A stretch of DNA of 64,000 bases from Tigriopus japonicus. Its lineage: Eukaryota; Arthropoda; Copepoda; Harpacticoida; Harpacticidae. Each line of letters starts with the position of its first letter. The first letter of the stretch is position 1. Both the position numbers and the translations under genes were made by a program. Under the pieces are notes generated by a model. That model made no database searches. It had not been told where the DNA came from and was given only the letters and a program-made list of their open reading frames with translations. Shown here piece by piece: positions 13,448 through 24,881 of the stretch. Location: the NCBI GenBank assembly GCA_010645155.1, contig CM021316.1, positions 7,244,288 through 7,308,287 of the forward strand. The letters run 5' to 3'.

Positions 13448-14237
13448 TAGGGACAGGAACTTAAGACGAATAAACTTATTCGTCTTTTTTCGTCTTTGTT
13501 CGTCTTTTTTACTCTTATTCCTCGCAATAAATTTATTCATATATTTGCATTTTATTCGTCTTTTTTCGTCTAATCCGGCAATTTCACTCAACTTTTTTCG
13601 TCTAATTAGTCAAAAATTTGATTTTTTTTTTTGGTTTTTTTCTCAAATTTCAAAGTAAATAGATATTTCTTAAAAATTTCAACTCCAAAACTTGTGCCAA
13701 AGTAATAGCTTGATTGTGAGTTATGTTGTTGCACGAACAAAATATGATCCACACTTATATTTTAACTTGTAGAGTTTCCTGACAAACACTGAAGGAAAAG
13801 GTCACTATTGGATTGAAATGGCAATCTGACTATGCGAACAATAAATGTGTCAGCAAACCTGTTGCTAAATGTTGCTCTATTGAAAACGTTGATATAAGGG
13901 CGGTTTTGAACTCTTGATTTTTTAAATTTATATGTACCACTGACCGTTTCTTGCTCATTCGGCACTTTTCCGTTTGTTAATTTTGTATATTTTGCCGTTT
14001 TGCACAAGAGGGTAGCTGTTCCCCTCTATTGGGCCACACATTTGGGCAGCAGTTTTAATCCTCTTTTTATCCTCTTTACAGGCAATTCATTAGTCTTTCT
14101 TGCCGTGTAGGTTAGGTTTTTTTTCGTTTTTTTCGTATTTGTCAGTCTTTTTTCGTCTTTATTCGTCTAATCACGTACTTTTATTCGTCTTTTTCGTCTA
14201 TTCTGACAGCTTAATTCGTCTAAACTTCCTGTCTCTA
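13448..14237. mobile_element. hAT-like non-autonomous DNA transposon with subterminal TTCGTCT arrays
   Basis: The ends form imperfect 26-bp inverted repeats: the left starts TAGGGACAGGAACTTAAGAC and the right, read inward, TAGAGACAGGAAGTTTAGAC. They match at 22 of 26 bases over the full repeat. Flanking 8-mers are ATCATCAT (13440-13447) and GTCATCAT (14238-14245), consistent with an 8-bp duplication, although the insertion is into an ATC microsatellite. TTCGTCT occurs six times between 13479 and 13603 and five times between 14152 and 14221, the last being part of the right inverted repeat. Short subterminal repeats are typical of hAT transposase binding sites. No transposase frame remains in the AT-rich interior. 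Confidence 0.7.
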
Positions 14238-17002
14238 GTCATCATCATCATCATCGTCATCTTGGTGCTCTTATCTTTATGCAACCAATCCCGTTTAAAC
14301 CTTTGTTAGTTTTAGGTAGTGTTGTAAGACTGGTAGTACATTTTCATGCCACGCCACAGGCCGCATTATCCATCCAATATCCGTCAAATTCCGCTTCAAA
14401 TTTGACTTTTATGGCATCAGGATTAAAACTCGGAACCGAGCGAGTCAATCACAGTCAATTATCGTCTTCAATCATTATATTTGAACCCACCGATGAACTT
14501 GCCTGCTGCAAAAGAGTTCAATGCTAAGGCAAAGAGGCGCTAATGATCATATGGTGGCTGACTTTAGCAGCCATGTCATTTCAAAGATTGCGCGGTTGCC
14601 GCATTTTTTTTCTCAAGAGTCAGTCGAGGCTGCATTCTTGTAAACGTTACCGCAAATACTGAATCTTGCCCCTTTTTGCAATTTTCTACTTTTGCATTCA
14701 GTCCATTTCCTTGTTGATCAATGATTCAGACATTCAAATCCATGCAGGTTTGGTGTCCACTCAAGATATCAACACAGAACGTTCCTAGTTGCAAGTTCAA
14801 CTTCCAACCTGGGAAGAATTTCCTAGACTGATTATCAATGTTTCGTAGATCTATTTTCCATACCAAAATTTGTACGAATTGGTCCAACTCAATGAGATTG
14901 GTCACGTTTTCCTGAAGGGGAAGACGGGGAGAGCAATGACAAGCTGTGCTAATTACTAATTGTTTTGACATGGTTCAATGTCATTTGATCTGTTCCTGGT
15001 CACCTCACCTGCCATTTGCTCACTTTGTGCCAACTGATCCGTTCGCCTTACTAAGCGGTAGGAAAGAAAGTGAGCATGATGCCCAATTGCGAGGTCAGAA
15101 ACACCACCTCCACCTTAAACCGATTCAAGGTGGCATCCATCACCCCTCTTAGCAGCACCTTGTTAAGTCCGTTTTGAACAAGGATTTACGTGCTTGTGGC
15201 GTCCTTGACCTACGTCCTTTCCACCAGGATGGATCAAGCTCATCGCTCAAAATTGAGCCACGTTGGAGGATGAAAACCTGTGGCTCAAGATTAACTCTCG
15301 CTATCCGTTGTTTGAGACTATTTTGATCACTGTAATCGGAGCTCTTGGGGGTTTCCAAGTGTTGAAGCGAAAAATGTTGTTGTGGACCCAATCGGATTGA
15401 CACCCTCGCACCTCCAAACATCGAACTGAGCAAGGGCTGAGGGAGGGACTGCTTCCTTATCCCCGTAACCCAATCATCTGGTTTCTCTATCTACGTATTT
15501 AGTAAGTAATCCTTCACTTGAATGAGCATCTGGTCAGTGGATGAAGAGAGGAGGATGCTGGGGGTCCATTGTTTGATGACAAAGTGAGATAATGAGATAA
15601 CAACACCCCCCGCTAACACCCTAAATAACAATCCTTTGACTTGTATCATGCGCTCATTTCACGCACGCGTTGAGCGATCATCAAACTCGCGCAATGCATG
15701 ATGCTCTATATGTTACTTGGATTTCCAGAAAATACATACAAGTCGATCTCGAGTCCAAAAGCATGAGGTCCGAAACTAGGAAGAGAACATCTTAGAGAAA
15801 GAAAGCGGCAACCAGGACAACTGAGAAGAACACGACGAAGGAGATCGATTTCGGCTCATAAATTTCGAGAGCAAATCTCACGACACTGCAGGTGGGCGTC
15901 GGCGGAGAGCGACTTGTGCGTGAGTGAGTGAGTGAATAAGTGAGTGGTCTGTCTACCTGAGCTTGAATAACTCGCTGATCGAGCGGCTGGCTGATCACTG
16001 AGTGAGTGACCACTGAGAAAGTCAAATCGAAACGGGCTATGAAGAGGCAAAAGACTCTCTCTCTCCACTGGATTTTTGCGCCTCAGCCCGAGAGAGATAT
16101 CGTAGTGGTCTTGTTCGTACTTGACCATAGATTACTTCATCGTCTTCTGGGTTATCTTGAAGTCCGTCACTTTGCCCTTCTTTTCTTGGCACCAACCACA
16201 TTGGTTCATTGGTCCATCTCTCCACTCATTCAAGTCAGACCAAGAAAAGCAGGGATTCCCAAAGAATGAAGTGGAAAATAGGGATAAAAGACAATTCCAC
16301 TAAACCCAAAGAATGACGCCCCTTTCCAACTTTCCTCCTGGTTCTTGGCGCGGTTGGGTTCTCTTATTGAGCATAGACTTACTCTTTCCCTAGAACAAAA
16401 AGACAAATGTGAAACAAAAATAAAAACACAAACCATCTGGACAACTCTTTTTCAGATTTCGATCACGCGACATACTGGATGATAGTCATTTTCTTATTTG
16501 AACATTTTTGGCAAATCTTCAATAGTCGGTATCGGATTGACCTGGCCTAAATGGAATTCTGTGGCGAATTAGCCATCGTTTTCTCCAAATCTTGATCGTT
16601 ACAGACTCTGAATGAAAGAATGGGATTTCTAACGGCGAACTATTCCTTCCAATGCCCCAATTGGGTCGCTAGCTAATGCGCACCCCGATGTACATGTTGG
16701 AATCACCAACTCGATGTCGATTAGATCCACTACGTACAGTAGATCAATACAATCATTACCGTTTGTCTAACAACACCTTTTTATGACGATTGAATTCATT
16801 CCAAGCTTCTCATCATTGGTATTAAAGCGTGGATTCGTACATATTCGTGTATGAAGAATCGGATTGAAAACCCTCTCCCTATTTTCACGAGGCCAGTGTG
16901 GACGTGGCGCTGTGCAGTCAACGCTTTGAATGATACGAGAGAAGTTTGGATCGGAAAACAAAAAGACACCCACACCCACACTGGCTTAATACACCATACA
17001 TA

Positions 17003-17028
17003 CACTCACTCACTCACTCACTCACTCT
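17003..17028. repeat. (ACTC)6 microsatellite
   Basis: Six tandem CACT/ACTC units. Confidence 0.9.
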
Positions 17029-17293
17029 TCAGTGTTGTTGAGTTAGTTGATTCGCCCTATCTCTTTCCTATCTCTCGCTCTCTCTGCGTCTTTAGACGAA
17101 TGTGGAAGTCATCATGGCGGAAAATGAGGGGCTTGTTGCCAATTTGAATCTTTAAACTCGTCAAATCGTCTTGCATGAGATTTTCGGAACCATTGAACAT
17201 GATTTGGTTGTGAATGTATTGGAGCGTTTGAAGTATTTTCTCTTGCTCCTTTTCCCGTCGTTTGTTGACTGGAATTAGATGGATGAAGAGATT

Positions 17294-17321
17294 GGATGGA
17301 TGGATGGATGGATGGATGGAT
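17294..17321. repeat. (GGAT)7 microsatellite
   Basis: Tandem GGAT runs into GATA/TAGATA units to about 17340. Confidence 0.9.
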
Positions 17322-18178
17322 AGATACGTAGATAGATACATGAACGTAGATGGCACGGGGTTTTCACTCAAGTAAGTATGTACTTCCAACATTCTGCATC
17401 CACCATGAATGACGATCCTGAATAACTGGAAACGTGTGGTAAATCCACACCCGGTGGACTTGCTATACCTTGCTGTGACTGACTGACTGACTCCTGAATT
17501 GTTATTGGCTTGGAAATTGAAATGGATCAATCCCGTTCTCCAATGCTTGTCAATATGGATGTCACTGAGGGCCAAAGATGAAATATCACTCGAGCAAAGT
17601 GTCACCACAACGAATTTCGGAATGCCAACAAAATCTCAATTAAATGCTTAGCGAAGAAAGACCGACTTGGCTCCATGCCGTTTTTGACGAGTGACGGAGC
17701 GAAAGCGATTGATTGGTTCACCGAAATGTTGCCTCATTCAACGCTTACAACGATATTCGATCCTACCTGATATCGCGTTCTCTCGTCATTCGCCCTCGAT
17801 TACATAGGATAAATCAATAGAAGATTCTTTATATTGTCAACGTAGTTTGTTCAGTCAAAGTAGAAATCTAGCCGTTGTTTAACCGATTCACAAGCTTCCA
17901 GAAAAGCTTTGGCTTGATCTTCCTCACAGTAATGAACTGCCAACTCTCTTAAGATTCTCTCTCAAATGCTGATTTCCCAAGTGCGTGCAACTCGTAGCAA
18001 AACTGATAACAACTAACAATTCCATGTTAGCTCGTCTGGATAATGACATGCTTGGCCAAAAGTCGTCGTTCTGGATTGGGATAGATTTGACGAGTATCGA
18101 CTTGTTGATGGCTCATGACAACTCAGATCAATAAGAAAGACAAGGAAGTGAGCCTATTGATGAGTTTTATGAATACGT

Positions 18179-18197
18179 TCTCCTCCTCCTCCTCCTG

Positions 18198-18228
<31 letters not shown>

Positions 18229-18229
18229 T
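18179..18229. repeat. (CCT)n-(CTT)n pyrimidine microsatellite
   Basis: TCC units are followed by TTC units; only pyrimidines on the plus strand apart from one G. Confidence 0.9.
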
Positions 18230-18588
18230 GATTTTCATTCTCGTCGTCCAAATAAACCCGCAGAGTTTCTGCTACAATGCAAGTGAGAGCTCCTCACTCA
18301 AAGCCAACTGAGTCCATGTCGATTCAAACCACCTCTTTTTTTCCCAGGCCCCAAATAGTCGTGGTGCTTAAAATACTCGTTAATATTGATCCAAATGATT
18401 GGGTAAGCTTCCCCTCCCTATTCGTTGTTCTGTGTCGTTGACTTGGCTTAGCCTGGCTTGGCGATTGTTCTCTTTGGGAGCCGACTTACTGTACGTACGT
18501 AATAGTGCATTGAGTCACGTCAAATACGAAAGTACTGTTCTAGGTTGCCTACAACGAGTATGCATACTCCACGTAGAGCCCATCCCAT

Positions 18589-18684
18589 GAATGGATGAAT
18601 GGATGGATATCAAGAAAATCTGTTCAACGGGTCTAAGAATTTCAGGACTGGCCAACTGCCGCCCATCCATCCATCCATCCATCC
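18589..18684. repeat. Inverted pair of GGAT and ATCC microsatellites
   Basis: A GGAT-type tract at 18589-18608 and an ATCC tract at 18663-18684 are reverse complements about 55 bases apart, so they can pair as a long stem. Confidence 0.75.
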
Positions 18685-19349
18685 AATAAGGTATCTAGCT
18701 AGCTTGTTAGTAGTAGTAGCAGTAGTAGTAGTGGTGGTTTCTTTTCGTTTCATTTATACCACGGTGACATGATTCAAAGGACATCCCAAGAAAAACCGTT
18801 ACCATCGGAATTCTCTTACTAGGTTGGCTCATCTTTGAGGCGGAATGGATTTGATCTGTGCAATCCTTGTTCAAGCTGAAAATTGCTGGCTTGCATAGCA
18901 AAGTCAACCCGAATTAACTTGAAAAAGTTTTGGTTCCGTCTCCATCTCTTCCAAAACTTACCCCATCCTACCACTCAAATTGGTCAGTTATGTGGTGCAC
19001 CAGTACGCATTTTTTCGTTTGAGCTCCACCAGTAATAGCAAGAGCAAAGAACCAAAACTGGCATTGAAAGTATTCTATGCAGAAATTTAATGATACTGAT
19101 CCTCTGCCCGTGAAGATGTCAGCCCAAGTGGACCCTCTACTTTTGATTCAGAGCCTCAAACCTGGTTCATGAAAACTTGATAAGTATTTCGTCAACGAGT
19201 CTGGAACCCGGAGAGATTTTCTGATTTGATACTACTTAAGACTTTGAAACACAATGACGCACGGTATTTTCTTACATCCAGCCAGGATCCAGGGGCAGAA
19301 TGAAGGAATCCAATTCTGACGTATGGCTCAAAAGACAATATCTCAGTCC

Positions 19350-19374
19350 CTCTTTCTTTCTTTCTTTCTTTCTT
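19350..19374. repeat. (CTTT)6 microsatellite
   Basis: Six tandem CTTT units. Confidence 0.9.
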
Positions 19375-19440
19375 CCCTTCTTTCTCTCTGGCCTGTGGCC
19401 TCTCCCCTCTTCCTCCGTCCCCTCTTCAATTTCCTCTTAA

Positions 19441-19460
19441 ATGTTCATGACCATGAACAT
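19441..19460. repeat. 20-base near-perfect palindrome
   Basis: ATGTTCATG, AC, CATGAACAT. The 9-base arms are perfect. It lies 10 bases before a CGT/CAT trinucleotide tract. Confidence 0.8.
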
Positions 19461-19470
19461 CTATTGAACC

Positions 19471-19518
19471 ATCATCGTCGTCGTCGTCGTCGTCATCATC
19501 ATCATCAACATCATCATC
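19471..19518. repeat. (CGT)n-(CAT)n microsatellite
   Basis: TCG units flanked by ATC units. Confidence 0.85.
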
Positions 19519-19893
19519 TCCCTCTTTCCCTTCAGTGTGTGAATTTTTGTCTTCGCTCCAGATTTTCCGAATTTTCTCTAACGAAAAAAAGGAGCGGTGG
19601 TCGAAGGATTTGCTTCGGATGTTTCAGGCTCAGGTGGGTTGTTGATGATGGTTTGGTTGGTTAGTTGGCTGACTAGTGAGTGAGTGAGTGAGTGTGTAGT
19701 TCATATGATTGCGTGTGGTCTGTTCCCATCACCCCCATGGACGCAATGGTAAGTAATCTGCTGGGTGTTCAAAAGGCTACCAACAAGAGCCGGCCAAAGA
19801 GAGACAATATTATTATCATTATTATCACCATCATTTATGAGCAACGCAAGCGTGACTAATGGAATTTCAAATTGAACTAATTTTCTTGGCCAC

Positions 19894-19914
19894 CATAGGG
19901 CATGATGCCCTATG
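19894..19914. repeat. 21-base palindrome
   Basis: CATAGGGCAT, a single G, and ATGCCCTATG. The arms are perfect 10-mers. Confidence 0.85.
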
Positions 19915-21437
19915 CTACTAGCACCCACACCCACGATGTTAATCGCTTTCTAACAAATTAGATCGGTTTCTGGCACCATGATAAGGCCCCAACCATGCAA
20001 ACGACTGCCATTAACAGGCTCATAAGGTTCTACAGTGGAGGTTCCAGATCGATTTGGATGAATTGAAGTGATTCGTTATTAAATCACCACACTCCATATG
20101 TTTGATTTTGATGCGGTGCTCTTGGGTATGCGGCTTAATAGTGCTTGACAACCCCTCATTTACCCCCCTCTGCCCTACTCGATGGTATCAATCTTGATAA
20201 GTTCCAAATTGTTCCGTTTACCATCTTCTTGTTCGCATTCCGAGGTGCTTGAAAAGAGATTCAGTCGGCCAAGAGCCATAATAACAATGTCCAACGTCAA
20301 ATATGGTTGCACAAACAAATAAGAAATTAAAAATGTTCGATTGAATAATGGCCTATTGCCAGACCTATGAAATTAAAAGTAAACCATTAGATGTCAATGA
20401 TGTTGTTGCTTATCCTTTGCATCTGTCAGGGTCGTGTTCCATGATTTTTGAACATGTGCATCAGGCTATCACTCTCCAATTAGGGGTGCTCCCGGGTTTT
20501 TCTTTACATTCCGATGTGTGCTTTCCAAGACACCTCGCTTACGAGGTGAGTACGCGTCATCATGCCTCAACCAGCCATTTTATAAGCTCCAGCTCTGCTC
20601 TCAGTGCCTCAACTTGATTGAGAGCATTTCTCCATGGGTTCAAAACACCCAACTTTCAGAGAATGGCTAAAGAATTGGAGGAAAAACTTTAACTCTTCCC
20701 ATTATCATCAACTAGGGAAAATTAAGGTCTAGCCAACGATTTTTTCTTCGCTTCTCCTCTGATGTTCCATAGCAAGGCACACCTGAATATTTTCCTATTG
20801 CATCCAATCCATCTAATTTTGGGCTAGAGTCTTTATCTACCTTCGTAGGGAAACACGCACACCCCTAATTACCGTTGTTATAGCGAACGAACTGTATTGT
20901 ACATCATGGTGGAGTGGGTACTATTGTAGTTCTGAAAAGGAATTGGGCCACGAAGAATGTCCTGACATGATCGGCTTTGAAGGGTTGGATGCAAATGAAG
21001 AACCAAAGAATTCTACCAACACAATAGCACACAAATCAAACAATGAGAAACTGTGGTTGTGTTTTTTTCAATGTGTGGGGATGAGTACATGGGTTCATTT
21101 ACTAATACTGACTGGTTTCCACCTCATCGCCCATCCGTTTTGATTCAAGGGTGGTTCGATTCGATTCCCATGCCTCAATATAGTACCTACCAACCAAGGT
21201 AGAAAGAAGCCGTTGTTACTTGCCTACCGTTTGGGAGCAAAGATTCATCCGCCATCCAAGCCAACCAACTCAAATCAACCACGTTGTCACGGCTGGGGAG
21301 TAAAAAATGGCTTTCATTTACCAATTTCTATTTTCTTCTTGGGGTATTTCTCTTTTCGCTGTCCATTTTAGCATACAAATGAGGGCGAATCATCCCGAAT
21401 GTAATAGCAACAACACCCCAGCACCAACGAAACCACT

Positions 21438-21471
21438 GGTTGATGGCTGGCTAGCTAGCTAGCCATCAACC
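21438..21471. repeat. 34-base hairpin around an AGCT tract
   Basis: The arms GGTTGATGGCT and AGCCATCAACC are exact reverse complements and enclose GGCTAGCTAGCT, itself largely self-complementary. Confidence 0.85.
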
Positions 21472-24030
21472 ATCCTGGAATCCACTGACCATCATTCTTG
21501 CAGAAGAAACTGCTAGCTGTCTGGGTGGAATTTTTCCATCCCGATTCCGAAATCACCGAATGAACCTTTCTTTGGGTGGATTTATGTGGTTTTTGCCTCC
21601 TCTGACTTGAGCAGCGCCTCACATAGACATTAGACAACCAACCAACCAACCCTGCTCCAATCCGTTGGTCAGTTCAGGGATGTAGAACGATGTAAAAAAG
21701 CCCAGAAAACGAAGAAGAGCATCAATGAGATGGTCAGCAGCCACTCAGCCCCAACCAGTCGGTCAGTCAGTGGGATTCTGAAAGAATGGGTAGGGGGTAG
21801 TTTAAGGCATCACTTTGGGCACAGAGCCAAAGCCAGTCAAACCAAACGGATGGGTTGGCTTACTCCTCTTGATTTTCACTTGAGGTACCCACAGGGGTCC
21901 AACCAACGCGCCAATATTCTTGTCGTTCCTCTGTTTGCACCAATTCTTACGGGAGCAATAAACAGTTACGAGAGTCTGTACGGGAAAACAGCATCTCCTA
22001 CCTCGTCAAATTTCTCTGGTCAGCTAATCTTGTGTCGCAGAAATACCCAATCGACGGTGAAAAGCGTTTTATGACAGGCTCAGATTGACAATCGAAGATA
22101 ATAATCATTATTAATCAGTTCCAAGAAACGTTCTCTCTCCGACTAAAATGAGGGCAAATCGGACACGGCTTCCTTGGTCTGTGACGTCTCGCTGAGCTTT
22201 CCAAGAGCACACAGTCGAGGAGGCGAAAATGGAAAAAGCCAACGGGATTAGAATGGACATTCGTATTCTTCAAGTGCGTGTGTTGGCGGGGATGGAAGGC
22301 TTGACTAACCACGAGACTTTGGGAAATCTTGATCCACCCCACCCCGGTTAAGAAAAAAATTCTTTCTCTCGAGCTTGAGCAGGACAGAAAAAGGCGGGCA
22401 GACCACGTTGAGCAGAGACCCATCAATGTCACAGAGATGCACACTTCATGAACTTAGAGGTGGGCGGCCCCCAATAAACTCTCGTTGACACGATTTGACC
22501 ACGACCTTAACCACATTCCATTCAAATCCCAAGAGGTTCAAAATAAATCCAGTGGTGAGAGTGTATCATATCGATAGACTGGGGCAGGCACCTGTCTCCA
22601 TAGTATCTAACTGCTATACCCACCTTATCTACCTTAACTACCCAGTCACTTCCCAATGTCGAGTAATATTGCGGGTTTTAGAGAAGCTTTTTAGGTTGAG
22701 GTTTCCGTCCAGGATCATCATCTTCACTTCCACTTCTTTCTTCTATTTGTGCTGCTACGGCTACTGACACTGCCCTTGACTGTTACTATCTATTACTGTA
22801 CACGTACATTCGCCCTAACGGCTGAGTCGGTTTGATCAGTGCTCATTACTGTCGTTTCTCATTGGTTTTTGCCCTTTCGCCGCTATCGGGGGCATCAGGG
22901 CAGCCAGAGAATACTAGTTATATGAGTAATAATTGACTTTTTACATTCATCGTGATCACAATAACGCTAGTGGAAGTAGTGGCAATGATCCACCGAGAAC
23001 CCATTAGTATTGGTATTGGAAGTGGGTTGTGAACAGCGGCAGCCTTAGCACTAGAGTAGCCCATTGGTGGCTGATGGCTGTTTTTTTTCTTCTTCTTTCT
23101 TGTTTGAATGCAACTCAAGTCTGGAGTGTTTCTCGCATCCTGTGTCAATCTTGAACAAAGCCTTTCGTGATCAGCTCGCCAAGATCTTCATTTTTCTTAC
23201 CATCTTCCTCTTACACATACTACATATGATGAGGGTCTGCTGAAGGCGACACCTCATGCATGATAGGGTTGGATTGCTCGGTTTCACATGAGCATGAGGG
23301 TTTTTTGCCCGAGATTTGCTGGCTTCCGAGCCTTTGAGAACACACATATATATACACACACCAACACCATCTCTCGTGGTGAGTGAGTGAGTGTGTCGTG
23401 ATTCATTCATTGCTGGTTGGCAATGGTGAGCACAAGGGATCTGTGAGATCGTTTGGTCGTCACCAGGCTTTTTACAGGCTCAGGGATCATCAATTAACAT
23501 TCTAATGAATCCCTGCACTCACCTCAAAATCTGCAGAAGCTTTTGCGCTTTGGGCGACTTATTCATTAGGTCGAATTCTTGCGTGATGCATGATGAACGA
23601 GAACAGGCAGGGACCTTCAAGAAGAACACACGATTGCTCGATGTCCCTCGGAGATTGACTCGCCAAAATGCCCACAATTGTGCAAATGCCGGTATTCCTC
23701 TTCTCCACACATGGAATACGGTTATATGTACAGTCGACTTTTCAAATGATGAAGGCTCAAAACAAAGAGCTTAGATTGAATAAGATCGTTGGCAAGAAAA
23801 CCTTACGTCTCTGAGTGTTCTTTGCTTGTTGTTATTGTTATTACTGGCAAAGTCGCCGTTGTCGTTTGTGGGAGATGCTGTTGGCTTCAATAACAACAGG
23901 TAACAGGAAATCAACTATTACTGTCCTGGGTCTGTGCATGCAATAATCCAAGGCTTTTCTCACCCAAGCAAGACGACCGAGTCAAAGAACGAGAGAACAA
24001 GAGCCACGGAGAGACAGAGTGAAAGAAGCC

Positions 24031-24046
24031 GAGAGAGAGAGAGAGA
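24031..24046. repeat. (GA)8 microsatellite
   Basis: Eight GA units inside a broader purine-rich stretch (24000-24050). Confidence 0.9.
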
Positions 24047-24864
24047 AAGAACATGATGTGAAGAGAATTGGGGAGAGATGGTTGAACGCATCACGAAAAT
24101 TGGTAACCCCCATGAGAAATCTCGGTGGATGGTTGGTTCGAAGGAAGATGGCTGACTGCTGCATGAGCTGTCGCTCGGAGGAAATCTGGCTTTTACGAGC
24201 AATGAGAAATCTCTGAGAGAGAGAAAGAGAGGATGTGAACTTGAATACTCTCCTCAGGTGAGATTATCCACTTGAACAAAATAAAACTCCAAAGCCAGAC
24301 TCATTGCTCTTTTCTTATCAGGAGGCGGAAACATTTCTCATTTTCTTGTTGGACAAAGTGTCCCCCCCCCCACCATAGAATGTACTTGGATGATTTGAAC
24401 ACCAATCTTTACCCATGGTAAAGAAAATTCACATATGGTTAATACAGCAGTATACGACTTTGTGCGTGCTTCATCCCCAATTGAAACCGAGGATGCAATC
24501 ACAAAGACAATTGAGGAGAGCAAGTAGCTCATCTCGATGCCTTATTTCATCCCCACAGAACCAAGTTCAAATGTCCTCTACGATCGCTAGATATAAGAAG
24601 AGGAAGGATGTTATCTATCTCTATCCAGGATTGATCGCCACCAACCGCAGCCAGCCATTAGATGGCTGAGTGGCTCGAGCAGGAGCGATATTGGTGATGG
24701 TATGGGAGATCGATCTACCTCAAGACACATCACACGGAAGATGAGCTGGATGACGCTTTTCATTCTGGATAAAAAAGGCCAAAGGAAGAGATCCATATCG
24801 GCTAACTTTCGAACCAATCTCCATTGGAATTGACGTATGGCGTAGCCAGGTGATGTGATTAGGC

Positions 24865-24881
24865 GAGAGAGAGAGAGAGAG
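24865..24881. repeat. (GA)8 microsatellite
   Basis: Uninterrupted GA dinucleotides. Confidence 0.9.

Noticed and set aside
17057..17608. 183-codon minus-strand frame
   Set aside because: It is prolonged by a GGAT microsatellite that reads as Ile-His-Pro-Ser repeats.
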